Assembly: GCA_022448945.1 (NCBI GenBank)
Contig: JAKVCV010000006.1
Location: forward strand, 67,639-114,927
Length of the DNA: 47,289 nucleotides
Direction of reading: 5' to 3'
DNA from: Saprospiraceae bacterium
Lineage (GTDB): Bacteria > Bacteroidota > Bacteroidia > Chitinophagales > Saprospiraceae
The notes beneath the pieces are model-generated. The model had not been told where the DNA came from, did not search any database, and was given only the letters and a program-made list of their open reading frames with translations. Positions 17,131 to 28,376 of the stretch are shown one piece after another. How positions within the stretch are numbered: the stretch's first letter is position 1; every line of letters begins with the position of its first letter. A program made the translations under genes and the position numbers.

Positions 17131-18801
17131 TTATGTGTTTATCATTTCTTCTTCAAAGCCTTCAAATTCATCCTCCTCAAGATTCTTTTCAATTTCAGCT
17201 TTAATTTTTTCGCGATCTTGATATAGTAATTCTGCTAATTGAATTAATCGTTTTAAACTATTAATATCTTTAGTTTTAAGGTCGGTTTTAACATCAATTT
17301 GTCCACCTTTAAAAAGTACTTTTACATCTTCAATCTCATTATACTTTTCCATCAATTTAGCAACTCCAAGACTTTCGTTATCAATTGGAAACATACTAGT
17401 TATATCGTCGTGATGTTTTTCAATTGCCTCATAATTTATATAAGTTCCCATCCAACCATTTTGTAATTCAGCTAATATTTCATTTTTACCACCTTTAAGA
17501 GAATTTTCAAGTTGTTTACTTGAATTGCTAATTATCATGACTTCATCTTGAATACTAATTTCTATTTTTTTAGATGATTCATCTGGGTCCATTGATTCTC
17601 CGCTTTCCATAATATATTTATCACCATCCTTAGTAATACCGGCAAAAAAACCATATTTATTGATTAAACCCTCGATAAAAGTTTTATCTTTTAGACCTAA
17701 TGCTAAAACTATAATAGGATCGGCACCTTTTGCTGGTGGCGCATAAACACCCAGGGCCATATCACCAGTAATCCCATCTCTAATTTTCCCTAAATTAAGA
17801 TCCGGATCTACCATTGCCATGTAGTTTTCGATAGGAACGTCAAATCCTAATTTTGAAAGATATTGTAAAATACCATCAGGATTTATTCCAAATGAAATTG
17901 CAAATGCTAAATTATCTGCTGGTATATATTTTGAATAGTCGATGGCTAATTTTGATGGGAAAAAGTTACCAAATGTTTCCACTAACTCTTTATTAAAATC
18001 AAAGGAAGCGCCACCATCGATTTCACCATTTTTAAAATCGTAATAAAAGGACATGTAATTGTCTTTTAACACATCATTTGTAACATGAGCAGCGGATAGT
18101 ACACCTTTTAATTTATCTTCATTTTCTCTTCCGGCTACTTTTAAAGCAGCGTCTACAATTTCATCAGCATGCATCCAAAACATGATATCTTTTCCTTCTT
18201 TTTGATGTCTATTAAAGTTATCATTGTACTTAATATTATCACCGGAAGGATTTAGAATATTATTAATTTTAACTTCTTCATCAAAGTTAATAAAGGCTAA
18301 AATTTTATCATTGTGTATTAAATTTATGTCATCTTTCAAAGAAATAAATTGATACCCATTTCTTTCCATTATCTTTAAGATACTATCAGTTTCAATAACT
18401 GATGCAATTTTATTTTTAATCTTATCCATGTCAGCTATAGGAAAAATACAGGCAAATTCAGGTGCTGGTTTATTATTATTTTCAGAAATAGAAACATAAA
18501 AACCCATATTACTTTTAAGGTCAATTCCTGCAGATTCAGGATCTTTAAAAAATGCTAGGGATTCAGCAGATTCCTGCTCAGCAATTTTAAGAAACTCATT
18601 ATAAAAGGAAGACTTTAATAGTTCATCAAAATCTGCTTTTTCCATTAGCTGTTTAGTGTTCATCAATAGTACAATCGAAGCATCAGCTGGTATAGACCCT
18701 TCAATTCCAGAAGTTATATTAGACTTTTTTTCACAAGCGTTAAAAGTAAAAAAAAGAAAAATGACACATGTTGCTGTAAATAGTTTTGTTAATTTCTGCA
18801 T
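17131..18801 (-). CDS. DUF4836 family lipoprotein
   Basis: 556 residues. The signal peptide ends in a lipobox (IFLFFTFNAC, Cys23). The mature start IPADASIVLLMNTKQLMEKA is characteristic of DUF4836, a Bacteroidota family of predicted envelope proteins whose members bear two similar alpha/beta halves; the second half here includes KYIPADNLAFAISFG, GDMALGVYAPP and NGWMGTYINY. The C-terminus is acidic and probably coiled (DREKIKAEIEKNLEEDEFEG). The function is unknown. Convergent with the AstE-like gene. Confidence 0.85.
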   Translation of the reverse strand: MQKLTKLFTATCVIFLFFTFNACEKKSNITSGIEGSIPADASIVLLMNTKQLMEKADFDELLKSSFYNEFLKIAEQESAESLAFFKDPESAGIDLKSNMGFYVSISENNNKPAPEFACIFPIADMDKIKNKIASVIETDSILKIMERNGYQFISLKDDINLIHNDKILAFINFDEEVKINNILNPSGDNIKYNDNFNRHQKEGKDIMFWMHADEIVDAALKVAGRENEDKLKGVLSAAHVTNDVLKDNYMSFYYDFKNGEIDGGASFDFNKELVETFGNFFPSKLAIDYSKYIPADNLAFAISFGINPDGILQYLSKLGFDVPIENYMAMVDPDLNLGKIRDGITGDMALGVYAPPAKGADPIIVLALGLKDKTFIEGLINKYGFFAGITKDGDKYIMESGESMDPDESSKKIEISIQDEVMIISNSSKQLENSLKGGKNEILAELQNGWMGTYINYEAIEKHHDDITSMFPIDNESLGVAKLMEKYNEIEDVKVLFKGGQIDVKTDLKTKDINSLKRLIQLAELLYQDREKIKAEIEKNLEEDEFEGFEEEMINT

Positions 18802-19076
18802 TATTATTTATTTGTAATATTTAAAAAAAGGGATTATATGTTTTAGTCATTATGATACTAATACCATCAAATTATAAATTAAAAAAAATTGTAAATTTAA
18901 ATTGGAATATTATATTTTCAAAAGTTTCAATTTGCATAATTTTTTATAAATTGCGTTTATATTCGCTTCAATTCTTTCCTAAAATTAATAATTTCTAGAT
19001 TAGTATATTCTCGTTGACCTGAAAGGGCATGAATGCCCACAATGTAAATATTATTATTCATAATTAATAACATTTA

Positions 19077-20105
19077 ATGAAGACATCGTTTAATAACATT
19101 ATTTTTGTTATTTCTATTTTATTAGTGTTTTTGATAAGTTGCGAAACTAATTCAAAGAAACCTAAAATACATGGAGATTTAGATAATTCAAATAATATAT
19201 CAAGCATAGACAATAGACTTGTTTGCTTCCAAATAGGTCAAAATAATTTTGATGAATTTCTTACGCTTCAAATAAGTAATAATAAAATTTCAGGAGAAGG
19301 AATTCGTGTATACGCAAATACTCAAAAAACTTATAAATTATTCTTAGATGGAAAATTCAATGGCAAAGAAAGCGAAATAACAATACAAGGATCTAATACT
19401 CGAAAACCTGAGGATTCTTTTATTAATACTGAATCATGGATTATTGGTAAAAATCAATTGTTAATAAATAATAGAAATTCAAAAGGTATAAAAGGAAGTT
19501 ATAAATTTTATAGAGTTAAATGTAGTGGTTCTAAAGAAAATGATTCTACCTTATACGATAGTTTTAATGGTTTTTTTGAAGGATATGCCGTTGTTTCAAA
19601 GGATGGTTATTATGGACTTATTAATGAAGAATGGGAAATTACTATTCCATTAAAATATAAAGATTTGGGTGTTGTAAATGAAGGTTCAATTGTTTTTTAT
19701 GATCAATTTAGTGGCTTAAGTGGGCTTCTTGATGTTCATGGAAATATAATACTTGATGCAAAATATTCAGAAATTCATTGCTTCAATGAGGGTCTTGCTG
19801 CATTTTTAAATAATGAGGGTAAATGGGGTTTTATTAATAAATCACTAAAGGTGGTAATAGAACCGCAATACCTAAATATAAATTTCTTTAAACCTGATCC
19901 CCGAAGACATCCTTTTAATGAAGGATTAGCAAATGTGCAAACTTCAAACAATAAATGGAATTATATAAATAACAAAGGAATGATGGTTATTACAGGAAAT
20001 TTTTTATTTGCGAAATCTTTTGTAAACGGAAAAGCGGAAGTCTTTAAGGATAATAGATGGTATACTATCGATAAGACAGGTAAATGTATCGATAACTGTG
20101 ATTAA
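19077..20105 (+). CDS. WG-repeat lipoprotein
   Basis: 342 residues with a lipobox (VFLISC, Cys22). Residues about 25-155 are a beta-rich domain I do not recognise. From about residue 160 there are four to five WG-type repeats of about 45 residues: GYAVVSKDGYYGLINEEWE, GSIVFYDQFSGLSGLLDVHG, GLAAFLNNEGKWGFINKS, GLANVQTSNNKWNYINNKG and GKAEVFKDNRWYTIDKTG. Only one keeps the canonical WGF(I/V). WG repeats form beta-propeller- or barrel-like folds and are of unknown role. It probably faces the periplasm or the surface. The next gene lies 81 bases downstream on the same strand. Confidence 0.83.
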   Translation: MKTSFNNIIFVISILLVFLISCETNSKKPKIHGDLDNSNNISSIDNRLVCFQIGQNNFDEFLTLQISNNKISGEGIRVYANTQKTYKLFLDGKFNGKESEITIQGSNTRKPEDSFINTESWIIGKNQLLINNRNSKGIKGSYKFYRVKCSGSKENDSTLYDSFNGFFEGYAVVSKDGYYGLINEEWEITIPLKYKDLGVVNEGSIVFYDQFSGLSGLLDVHGNIILDAKYSEIHCFNEGLAAFLNNEGKWGFINKSLKVVIEPQYLNINFFKPDPRRHPFNEGLANVQTSNNKWNYINNKGMMVITGNFLFAKSFVNGKAEVFKDNRWYTIDKTGKCIDNCD

Positions 20106-20186
20106 TTTTATGTTTTATTTGTGATCTAATATTTTCATATTTATGCTGTTTCTTTCTATTTAAGTGTATTTCTAATACCACTCATT

Positions 20187-21356
20187 ATGATTCAATTTTT
20201 TTTTATTATCTTTTATTTTTTTTTCCTATCAAATATTCTTTCACAACCTCCAGAAGGCCACGATCAAAATTTAGTTCCTAATTCAGATTTTGAATCATTA
20301 ATGGGCAGAAAACCTGAATCAGATGTTGATGGTTCTGGTATATTCCGATACAATGTTGTAGGTTGGAAAAGTCCAACAGCTACTACTCCAGATATAAAAA
20401 TTGCGCTCCCATCTGTAATAAAGAAAGCAAAAAGAGATGGAATCTATCTTGATAAACCACATTCAGGAATTAAGATGGCAGCTATTTTAACACATAATCC
20501 AGAATCTGAACGTCATGACACTTACAGAGAATACCTACAAATTAAACTTAAAAAACCATTAAAAATAGGAGTAGAATACTATTGTGAATTTTGGGCTTGC
20601 CGTGCACGTTTATCAAAATATATTTCTAATAATTTAGGTGTCGCACTATCACCAACATTATTTTCCGAAAAAGGATATTTGCCACTGACTAAAGTTAAAC
20701 CAGATTATAATTTCAATAAATTAATTAATGAAAATGGACGTAAATGGGAACGAATTTCTTTTACATTTATTTCTACTAATCGATCTGAATATATATGTAT
20801 TGGCAATTTTTTTGACAATGATAAAACTATAATGGTTGAAGCAAAGGATGCACCAAAGGTTACTGTTGACGAAAAAGCATTTAATAATGCTTATTATCTT
20901 ATAGATGATGTTCTGCTTTGTGCAACCAAAGCAGAAGAACCACCCAAAGTAGGGACTGTAATTAAACTTGATAGAGTATTTTTTGAAACGGCTAAATGGG
21001 ATTTGTTGCCAGCCTCTAATGAACAACTTGATGAGTTAGTAAATCTTATGCTTGAATATTCCTCAATGTTAATTGAAATACATGGACATACTGATAGTCG
21101 TGGAGATGATAAATATAATCAAAACTTATCCGAAAACCGAACCAAGTCTGTTTTTGACTATTTAGTCCAAAAGGGGATTGAAGCCAATAGAATGAAATAT
21201 ATTGGATATGGTGAGAAAAAACCAATTGCAGATAATAACGACTCAGAAGGGAGACAATTAAATAGGAGAGTTGAATTTGTAGTAACACATATCGATGAGG
21301 AAAATACTGTTATTAAACAAAATAATGAAATAAAGCCATATACTGATAATGAATAA
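20187..21356 (+). CDS. OmpA-family protein with peptidoglycan-binding domain
   Basis: 389 residues. The signal peptide (FFIIFYFFFLSNILSQ) is followed by a beta-sandwich domain (NLVPNSDFESLMGRKPESD ... YYLIDDVLL, about residues 28-245) like those at the N-termini of many Bacteroidota OmpA proteins, possibly carbohydrate binding. The C-terminal OmpA/MotB domain (about 255-370) is complete: DRVFFETAKWDLLPAS, EIHGHTDSRGDDKYNQNLSE, NRTKSVFDYL and GRQLNRRVEF, with the Asp and Arg that hold meso-diaminopimelate. It probably ties the outer membrane or a surface structure to peptidoglycan. Confidence 0.9.
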   Translation: MIQFFFIIFYFFFLSNILSQPPEGHDQNLVPNSDFESLMGRKPESDVDGSGIFRYNVVGWKSPTATTPDIKIALPSVIKKAKRDGIYLDKPHSGIKMAAILTHNPESERHDTYREYLQIKLKKPLKIGVEYYCEFWACRARLSKYISNNLGVALSPTLFSEKGYLPLTKVKPDYNFNKLINENGRKWERISFTFISTNRSEYICIGNFFDNDKTIMVEAKDAPKVTVDEKAFNNAYYLIDDVLLCATKAEEPPKVGTVIKLDRVFFETAKWDLLPASNEQLDELVNLMLEYSSMLIEIHGHTDSRGDDKYNQNLSENRTKSVFDYLVQKGIEANRMKYIGYGEKKPIADNNDSEGRQLNRRVEFVVTHIDEENTVIKQNNEIKPYTDNE

Positions 21357-21363
21357 ATAAAAA

Positions 21364-21741
21364 CTAAAGGTCTTCCCTTAATGATACAACGACTCTAAAA
21401 CCATCAGGATCACAATACGTTATGGCATTTTTATTCCAATATGGATTTTTTGGTTTTTCTGGTGCCACACCATTTTTTTTAAATCTATTTGTTATGGATT
21501 TAAATTCCATTTCCGTTCTTACATAAAAGACCAATAAATCATCTTCATCAGAATAGTGATTTGGCAAGTCACCAGAAACAGTAAATTCAAGGTGCCAGTC
21601 AAGGTTCTTTTTTCCTAAAAAAATGCCATCATAATTGTTATGACTTTTAAATGATCCCAGGACTTCTAACCCAAGGTTTTTAGTATAAAAATCAATTATT
21701 GGATTAATTGCTTTGCAATGTCTTGCTACACGAAATTTCAT
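21364..21741 (-). CDS. VOC (glyoxalase/bleomycin-resistance fold) protein
   Basis: 125 residues of the vicinal oxygen chelate fold: MKFRVARHCKAINPIIDFYT with KNLGLEVLGSFKSH at the start, GIFLGKKNLDWHLEFTVSG in the middle and NAITYCDPDGFRVVVS at the end. The HLEF and DPDGFRVV segments hold the usual metal-ligand positions. The substrate cannot be told; such proteins range from glyoxalases to resistance proteins. Convergent with the OmpA gene and 33 bases after the MOSC gene, probably in one transcript with it. Confidence 0.85.
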   Translation of the reverse strand: MKFRVARHCKAINPIIDFYTKNLGLEVLGSFKSHNNYDGIFLGKKNLDWHLEFTVSGDLPNHYSDEDDLLVFYVRTEMEFKSITNRFKKNGVAPEKPKNPYWNKNAITYCDPDGFRVVVSLREDL

Positions 21742-21774
21742 AAGATTAAATTAACAATAAATATATCTAATATT

Positions 21775-22410
21775 TTAGAGAAGAAATTTTGTATAATTTT
21801 GTCTGATTTCTTCTGGGAAAAATGGTGAATCTAAAATATTTATTAACAACTGCTGGTTTTTTCCTCTAGTAGCATAAATTTCTACAAGATCACTGATTGT
21901 ATAAGGGCAGGGCGATTCTTCAATTAGTTTTATACTATTTCCACTTTCAATATTTCCTTCCTTAATTACCCTGAAATATGTACCATAGTTTTTAGAATTA
22001 TAAAACATATTTAACATGTCGTTTCTTCTAAAGGGCAAATTTAGTTTAAAACATGGAATCCTTGGCTGAATTGCCTTAAAAATAACTGAGCCTGCCTGAT
22101 AAATATTTCCAATTTTAATAATATCATCTGCTAGTCCTTCAGTAGTTAGGTTTTCACCAAAAATACCATATGACCAATTTTTATGTTCAATTTTTGATTT
22201 CCAAATTTCATAATATGAATAATCATAAGAATAGATTGCTTTGTTTCTACCACCATGAAACTTTAATTCACATTGTGTATCATCACCAACCTTTAGATAT
22301 GAAACTTTTTGTGGGCCTTCTACTGAAGTTTTAAAAATACTAGTTTTTATATTTTTTCCTTCCCAAATTATAGTTTTTGGCTTTGCTGTGTTAACAGATA
22401 ATATTTTCAT
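21775..22410 (-). CDS. MOSC domain protein (YiiM-like)
   Basis: 211 residues. The MOSC core is visible: CELKFHGGRNKAIYSYDYSY, YGIFGENLTTEGL, GNIYQAGSVIFKAIQPRIPC and FKLNLPFRR. The conserved Cys in PRIPCFKL is kept. A C-terminal helical part (about residues 160-211) corresponds to the 3-alpha domain of YiiM proteins. MOSC proteins handle sulfur or bind molybdenum cofactor; YiiM-type members reduce N-hydroxylated compounds with a redox partner. No molybdenum genes are nearby. Confidence 0.88.
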   Translation of the reverse strand: MKILSVNTAKPKTIIWEGKNIKTSIFKTSVEGPQKVSYLKVGDDTQCELKFHGGRNKAIYSYDYSYYEIWKSKIEHKNWSYGIFGENLTTEGLADDIIKIGNIYQAGSVIFKAIQPRIPCFKLNLPFRRNDMLNMFYNSKNYGTYFRVIKEGNIESGNSIKLIEESPCPYTISDLVEIYATRGKNQQLLINILDSPFFPEEIRQNYTKFLL

Positions 22411-22544
22411 TATTCGTAACCTGTTAATTTAGTATTAATAATAATTTTATGTTCTAATTAAATTGAATATGTATTAAAAGTATTCTAAAAAATTAAGAAA
22501 TTTTACTATCAACTCTAAATATCTCAGCTTTTCTTGAAATTGTC

Positions 22545-22552
22545 TATATTTG
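22545..22552 (+). promoter_or_regulatory. candidate -7 element upstream of threonine aldolase
   Basis: TATATTTG fits the Bacteroidota TAnnTTTG consensus and lies 30 bases before the ATG. No TTTG is found at 19-20 bases upstream, so support is weak. Confidence 0.3.
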
Positions 22553-22581
22553 GTATATCAAATTTATAAATAGATATTATT

Positions 22582-23625
22582 ATGATTATAGATTTAAGAA
22601 GTGACACTGTAACTAAACCATCTACTGGGATGAAAGAGGCTATGTTTAATGCACCATTAGGAGACGATGTATTTAACGATGACCCTTCAGTTAATGAATT
22701 AGAAGAAGTTGTTGCTGACCTTTTTGGAATGGAAGCCTCTATTTTTTGTCCTTCAGGAACAATGACTAATCAAATAGCAATTAAAATTAATAGTAATGCA
22801 CCAGGTGAAATTATTTGTGATGCATTATCTCATGTTTATAAATACGAAGGAGGTGGGATTGGATTCAATTCGGGCTTAGCTACTAATTTATTGAATGGCA
22901 ACAAAGGACGTCTAAATGCGAATCAAATTGAAGCAGCAATTAAAATTGATGACCCTCATTTTCCTGAGACACAGTTAGTAAGTCTAGAGAATACATGCAA
23001 TAAAGGTGGAGGCAGCATTTATGATATTTCAGAAATTAAAAAAATCAATGTGCTCTGCAAAAATACAAATTTGAAATTACATCTTGATGGTGCAAGGTTA
23101 TTCAATGCAATAATTGAATCAAATTATTCTACTAAAGATATAGGGAAAGAATTTGATACAATTTCAATATGTTTATCAAAAGGTCTTGGAGCACCTGTTG
23201 GATCTATGTTAATTTCTAATTTTAAAAATATTAAAAAAGCAAGAAAAATTCGTAAATTATTTGGTGGTGGTATGCGTCAAGCAGGATTAATTGCAGCAGC
23301 TGGTACGTATGCTATCAGAAATAATATTAGCAGACTAAAAGAAGATCATAAAAGAGCTAAAATATTGGGAAATGAATTAAGAGGTCTTAATTATGTTAAA
23401 AATGTATTACCGGTATACACTAATATTGTTGTCGCTGAAATTCCATCTGAAATAGATTATTTGGACGTTATAGACCAATTTGCTAAGCTTGGTTTAAAAA
23501 GTGTTCCATTTGGCCCAAATCAGATACGATTTGTTACACATCTAGATTTTACTGATTTAATGTTAGAAAAATCAATAAATATATTTAATTCAATATCAGT
23601 CGAAGGGACAAATAAATTATATTAA
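22582..23625 (+). CDS. ltaE: low-specificity L-threonine aldolase
   Basis: 347 residues; a PLP enzyme of the beta-eliminating lyase fold that cleaves threonine/allo-threonine to glycine and acetaldehyde. The start LRSDTVTKPSTGMKEAM and GDDVFNDDPSVNELE are diagnostic. FCPSGTMTNQIA binds the PLP phosphate, His84 (ALSHVY) stacks on PLP, LHLDGARLFNA binds the pyridine nitrogen, and Lys200 in CLSKGLGAPVGS forms the Schiff base. All active-site residues are present. It stands alone, with divergent and downstream genes on other transcripts. Confidence 0.95.
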   Translation: MIIDLRSDTVTKPSTGMKEAMFNAPLGDDVFNDDPSVNELEEVVADLFGMEASIFCPSGTMTNQIAIKINSNAPGEIICDALSHVYKYEGGGIGFNSGLATNLLNGNKGRLNANQIEAAIKIDDPHFPETQLVSLENTCNKGGGSIYDISEIKKINVLCKNTNLKLHLDGARLFNAIIESNYSTKDIGKEFDTISICLSKGLGAPVGSMLISNFKNIKKARKIRKLFGGGMRQAGLIAAAGTYAIRNNISRLKEDHKRAKILGNELRGLNYVKNVLPVYTNIVVAEIPSEIDYLDVIDQFAKLGLKSVPFGPNQIRFVTHLDFTDLMLEKSINIFNSISVEGTNKLY

Positions 23626-23710
23626 AATTAAAGAAATTTGTTGTTTAACGTCCATTTTTCACAGTTTTAGAGACTTTTATCATAGTTTTTAAAAAAAAAA
23701 GCGATTTGAT

Positions 23711-23741
23711 TTTGGATATTATAGATGTTATTGTACTTTTG
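23711..23741 (+). promoter_or_regulatory. consensus Bacteroidota promoter of the histone H1-like gene
   Basis: TTTG at 23711-23714 and TACTTTTG at 23734-23741 are separated by 19 bases, the consensus -33/-7 arrangement for the primary sigma factor of this phylum. It would start transcription near 23748, giving a 65-base leader with a short stem (TTCCC / GGGAA). This is the best promoter match in the window. Confidence 0.68.
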
Positions 23742-23812
23742 GATTTCCCACAAAAAGGGAATATTTAAACATCCTTGTAATATCCTGTTATTACGAATAA
23801 AACAAAATTAAA

Positions 23813-23992
23813 ATGAGCAAATTTGATGATTTAAAAGGTATCGTTGACGGTTTAGAAGCCGATTTTGGAAAATTCTATAATGATGGCAATAACGCTGCAG
23901 GTACACGTGTACGTAAAGGCATGCAAGAAATTAAAACTCTTGCACAAAATATCCGTCTAGAAGTTCAATCTATTAAGAACAGCAAAAAATAA
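23813..23992 (+). CDS. histone H1-like DNA-binding protein (Hc1-like)
   Basis: A 59-residue lysine-rich protein: MSKFDDLKGIVDGLEADFGK at the start, then the conserved NNAAGTRVRKGMQEIKTLAQ and NIRLEVQSIKNSKK. This matches the short histone H1-like proteins widespread in Bacteroidota (related to chlamydial Hc1, PF07432), which lack the long lysine/alanine tail of eukaryotic H1. It is likely a small, abundant nucleoid-associated protein. It has its own consensus promoter and a strong terminator, a single-gene unit that fits high expression. Easily missed for its size. Confidence 0.9.
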   Translation: MSKFDDLKGIVDGLEADFGKFYNDGNNAAGTRVRKGMQEIKTLAQNIRLEVQSIKNSKK

Positions 23993-24023
23993 GTATTAAC
24001 TTATTTGAGTTGTTTTTAACACT

Positions 24024-24061
24024 AAAACAGTTGTCAAATCACTTGACAACTGTTTTTTTTA
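24024..24061 (+). terminator. intrinsic terminator after the histone H1-like gene
   Basis: A 14-bp perfect stem, AAAACAGTTGTCAA (24024-24037) with TTGACAACTGTTTT (24043-24056), a 5-base loop and a run of Ts to 24060. The A-run on the other side makes it work for the convergent FadH-like gene as well, which ends at 24064. Confidence 0.92.
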
Positions 24062-24063
24062 TT

Positions 24064-26175
<2,112 letters not shown>

Positions 26176-26248
26176 TTACATGCTTAAATATATCAATTGT
26201 ACTTTAATGTTTATATATTTATTTTTTTATTTAAAATAGCATATAACA

Positions 26249-26716
26249 ATGAGAAGATATGATCTTGCACATGAATTTTTGCCTTATTTAATTTCTGAAA
26301 TTAATAATGAAAAAGAAAATCTTAAATTACTTATAAATAAAGAATTGTTTGTATCTAAAGCAGGGAATACTGATAACGAATTTGACTGGGATGAGTTTGA
26401 AATTGAATACAGAACCCTAAATGATAAGATATCTGTAGCTATATACACATTCCCAGAACCAGTCTTAGGTGCCGAAGCTAAATTAGGCCTGTTGTTCTTT
26501 GATAATAACAATAAATCTTCATACTATTTTACACTTGAAAAGAAATTCTCACTAATAGACGAGAATATTGATGAATGGATTATTGGCTTAACCTTTTATG
26601 ATAAGAAACAAAAGAATCGAATGAATTTAGGAGATTTTTTAGAAAAACCTGATAAAGAGATTTTTCTATTTTATATGAATAATTATATTTTAGATCATAA
26701 TATAAGGATTAGCTAA
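26249..26716 (+). CDS. uncharacterised acidic protein
   Basis: 155 residues, cytoplasmic by appearance (no signal peptide or membrane segment), rich in Asp and Glu. The centre alternates short hydrophobic strands (KISVAIYTFPEPVLGAEAKL with GLLFFDN, SSYYFTLEKKFSL, EWIIGLTFYDKK), which suggests an alpha/beta fold; the ends are helical (YDLAHEFLPYLISEINNEKE at the start). I do not recognise the family. It is divergent from the FadH-like gene and convergent with yraN, so context gives no clue. Coding status rests on the continuous frame and a sensible start. Confidence 0.62.
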   Translation: MRRYDLAHEFLPYLISEINNEKENLKLLINKELFVSKAGNTDNEFDWDEFEIEYRTLNDKISVAIYTFPEPVLGAEAKLGLLFFDNNNKSSYYFTLEKKFSLIDENIDEWIIGLTFYDKKQKNRMNLGDFLEKPDKEIFLFYMNNYILDHNIRIS

Positions 26717-26828
26717 ATTAACAATCAGTAAAATTCAAATATTTCTATGATTGTTTGTTGTAGTTCAAAAGATAAATTTACAAACTATTTTTTACCTACA
26801 ATACAGAATATCACATTAGAGATAAAAT

Positions 26829-27188
26829 TTACCATGATGGAAAAAAAGCATCCATAAAATGATCAACTTTAATATAAGGTTCTAGGACTATTGCAATAAC
26901 ATCAAATCTAAATTCTGAAGCATATGCTGATTGGTACATGTATTCAGTTGCAAGTTCATACATGAGGTTCTTTTTTTTCTCAGAAATTGTGTCCTCAGGG
27001 TTTCCAAAAGTATTTTTTGAACGAGTCTTCACTTCAATAAAAACCAATACATCATTTTTTATTGCAATAATATCAATTTCTCCTTTTCCCCATCTCCAGT
27101 TGCATTCAGAAATTTTATAATCATTATTTATTAAAAATTCTTGAGCATATTTTTCTCCTAACTTTCCTACTTCATTGTGATTAGCCAT
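26829..27188 (-). CDS. YraN family (UPF0102) nuclease-fold protein
   Basis: 119 residues from the ATG at 27188 (MANHNEVGKLGEKYAQEFLI); the ATG at 27206 is also in frame but adds six residues not usual in the family. The pattern GKLGEKYAQEFL, WRWGKGEIDIIA, VFIEVKTRS and FRFDVIAI is that of YraN proteins, which share the PD-(D/E)xK/Holliday-junction-resolvase-like fold. The Asp of GEIDII and the ExK of FIEVKTRS are intact, so nuclease activity is possible though the role in most bacteria is unknown. Divergent from the pgi/pmi gene. Confidence 0.9.
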   Translation of the reverse strand: MANHNEVGKLGEKYAQEFLINNDYKISECNWRWGKGEIDIIAIKNDVLVFIEVKTRSKNTFGNPEDTISEKKKNLMYELATEYMYQSAYASEFRFDVIAIVLEPYIKVDHFMDAFFPSW

Positions 27189-27309
27189 AAAATTATTATA
27201 TTGCATGCTTGAGATTTAATAATTCTAAAAGTTAATTATAAAGTTCATATTAATATATATCTCTTTAATTTTTTAACTTAAATACTATACTATTAAAACA
27301 CTTAATACT

Positions 27310-28308
27310 ATGATGGACGTTTTTATAAAAGAATTTCCAAAACAATTAAAAATTGCTATGGAAATTGGAGAAAAAGCAACTTTTACTAAACATAACTATT
27401 CAATTCACAATATAGTAGTTTTGGGAATGGGAGGTTCTGGTATCGGTGGAGATTTTGTTGCTGAATTTATCAGAGATAATTGCAAAGTCCCTTTTTTATC
27501 TTGTAAAGGCTATGAATTGCCTGCTTATATTAGTGAAAATACCCTTGTAATTGCATCTTCTTTTTCAGGAAACACTGAAGAAACGCTTATTACTTTTAAT
27601 AAAGCACTTAAAACAGGTGCCAAAATAGTATGTATAAGTTCAGGTGGCAAATTATTAGATAAAGCTAAAGATTTAAATTTGGATTATATTCAGATCCCAG
27701 CAGTAAAACAGCCACCAAGAACCTGCTTAGGTTATTCATTTGTACAGCAATTATATATTCTTAAATATTTTGGGTTTGCTCCTAATAATTGTTTTTCAGA
27801 ATTAAAAAATGCTATTACATTATTAGAGGACTATCAGGATCGTATTCGAACTGAAGCAAAAAGACTTGCCAGAAACATGCATCAAAAATTTAATGTCATT
27901 TATTCGACAGATAGAATGGGTGCTGTAGCCTTACGCTTACGACAACAATTAAATGAAAATTCTAAATTATTAGCTTTGCATCATGCGTTTCCTGAAATGA
28001 ATCACAATGAATTAGTGGGTTGGAGAGAGCAAAACGGAAATTATTCTATATTAGTTTTTCATTCTAATGATGATATCCAACGTAATCATATAAGAATGGA
28101 TATAAGTAAAGATATAATGTCAAAAGTTGCTGATAATATTCAGCAAGTCAATTGTCTTGGTGATTCTTTGATTGAACAAGCTATGTATGGAGTACATGTT
28201 GGTGATTGGATATCCTGGGAATTAGCAGAGGCAAGAAAAGTCGATTCAATAGAAGTAAATGTGATAGATTTACTTAAAAGTGAATTAGCTAAAGCTTCCT
28301 TGGGCTAA
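27310..28308 (+). CDS. bifunctional phosphoglucose/phosphomannose isomerase
   Basis: 332 residues with two SIS domains. The N-terminal half has VLGMGGSGIGGDFVAEF and the phosphate-binding ASSFSGNTEETL; AVKQPPRTCLGYSF follows. The C-terminal half carries FPEMNHNELVGW, with the catalytic Glu of the dual-specificity Pgi/Pmi family, and GVHVGDWISWELAEARKVDS near the end, with the conserved His. The enzyme interconverts fructose 6-phosphate with glucose 6-phosphate and mannose 6-phosphate. The start is one of two adjacent ATGs at 27310 and 27313. lipB follows 68 bases downstream, perhaps from its own promoter. Confidence 0.93.
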   Translation: MMDVFIKEFPKQLKIAMEIGEKATFTKHNYSIHNIVVLGMGGSGIGGDFVAEFIRDNCKVPFLSCKGYELPAYISENTLVIASSFSGNTEETLITFNKALKTGAKIVCISSGGKLLDKAKDLNLDYIQIPAVKQPPRTCLGYSFVQQLYILKYFGFAPNNCFSELKNAITLLEDYQDRIRTEAKRLARNMHQKFNVIYSTDRMGAVALRLRQQLNENSKLLALHHAFPEMNHNELVGWREQNGNYSILVFHSNDDIQRNHIRMDISKDIMSKVADNIQQVNCLGDSLIEQAMYGVHVGDWISWELAEARKVDSIEVNVIDLLKSELAKASLG

Positions 28309-28376
28309 ATTTATATAAAATGCTTAATGAAATTCATTTATTTAAGGCCATTATCATAAAAGAATAATTATTTATA

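Noticed and set aside
19024-19037. Inverted repeat GGGCATGAATGCCC before the WG-repeat gene as a terminator or operator.
   Set aside because: The loop is only two bases, no T-run follows, and there is no second copy; it could be chance.
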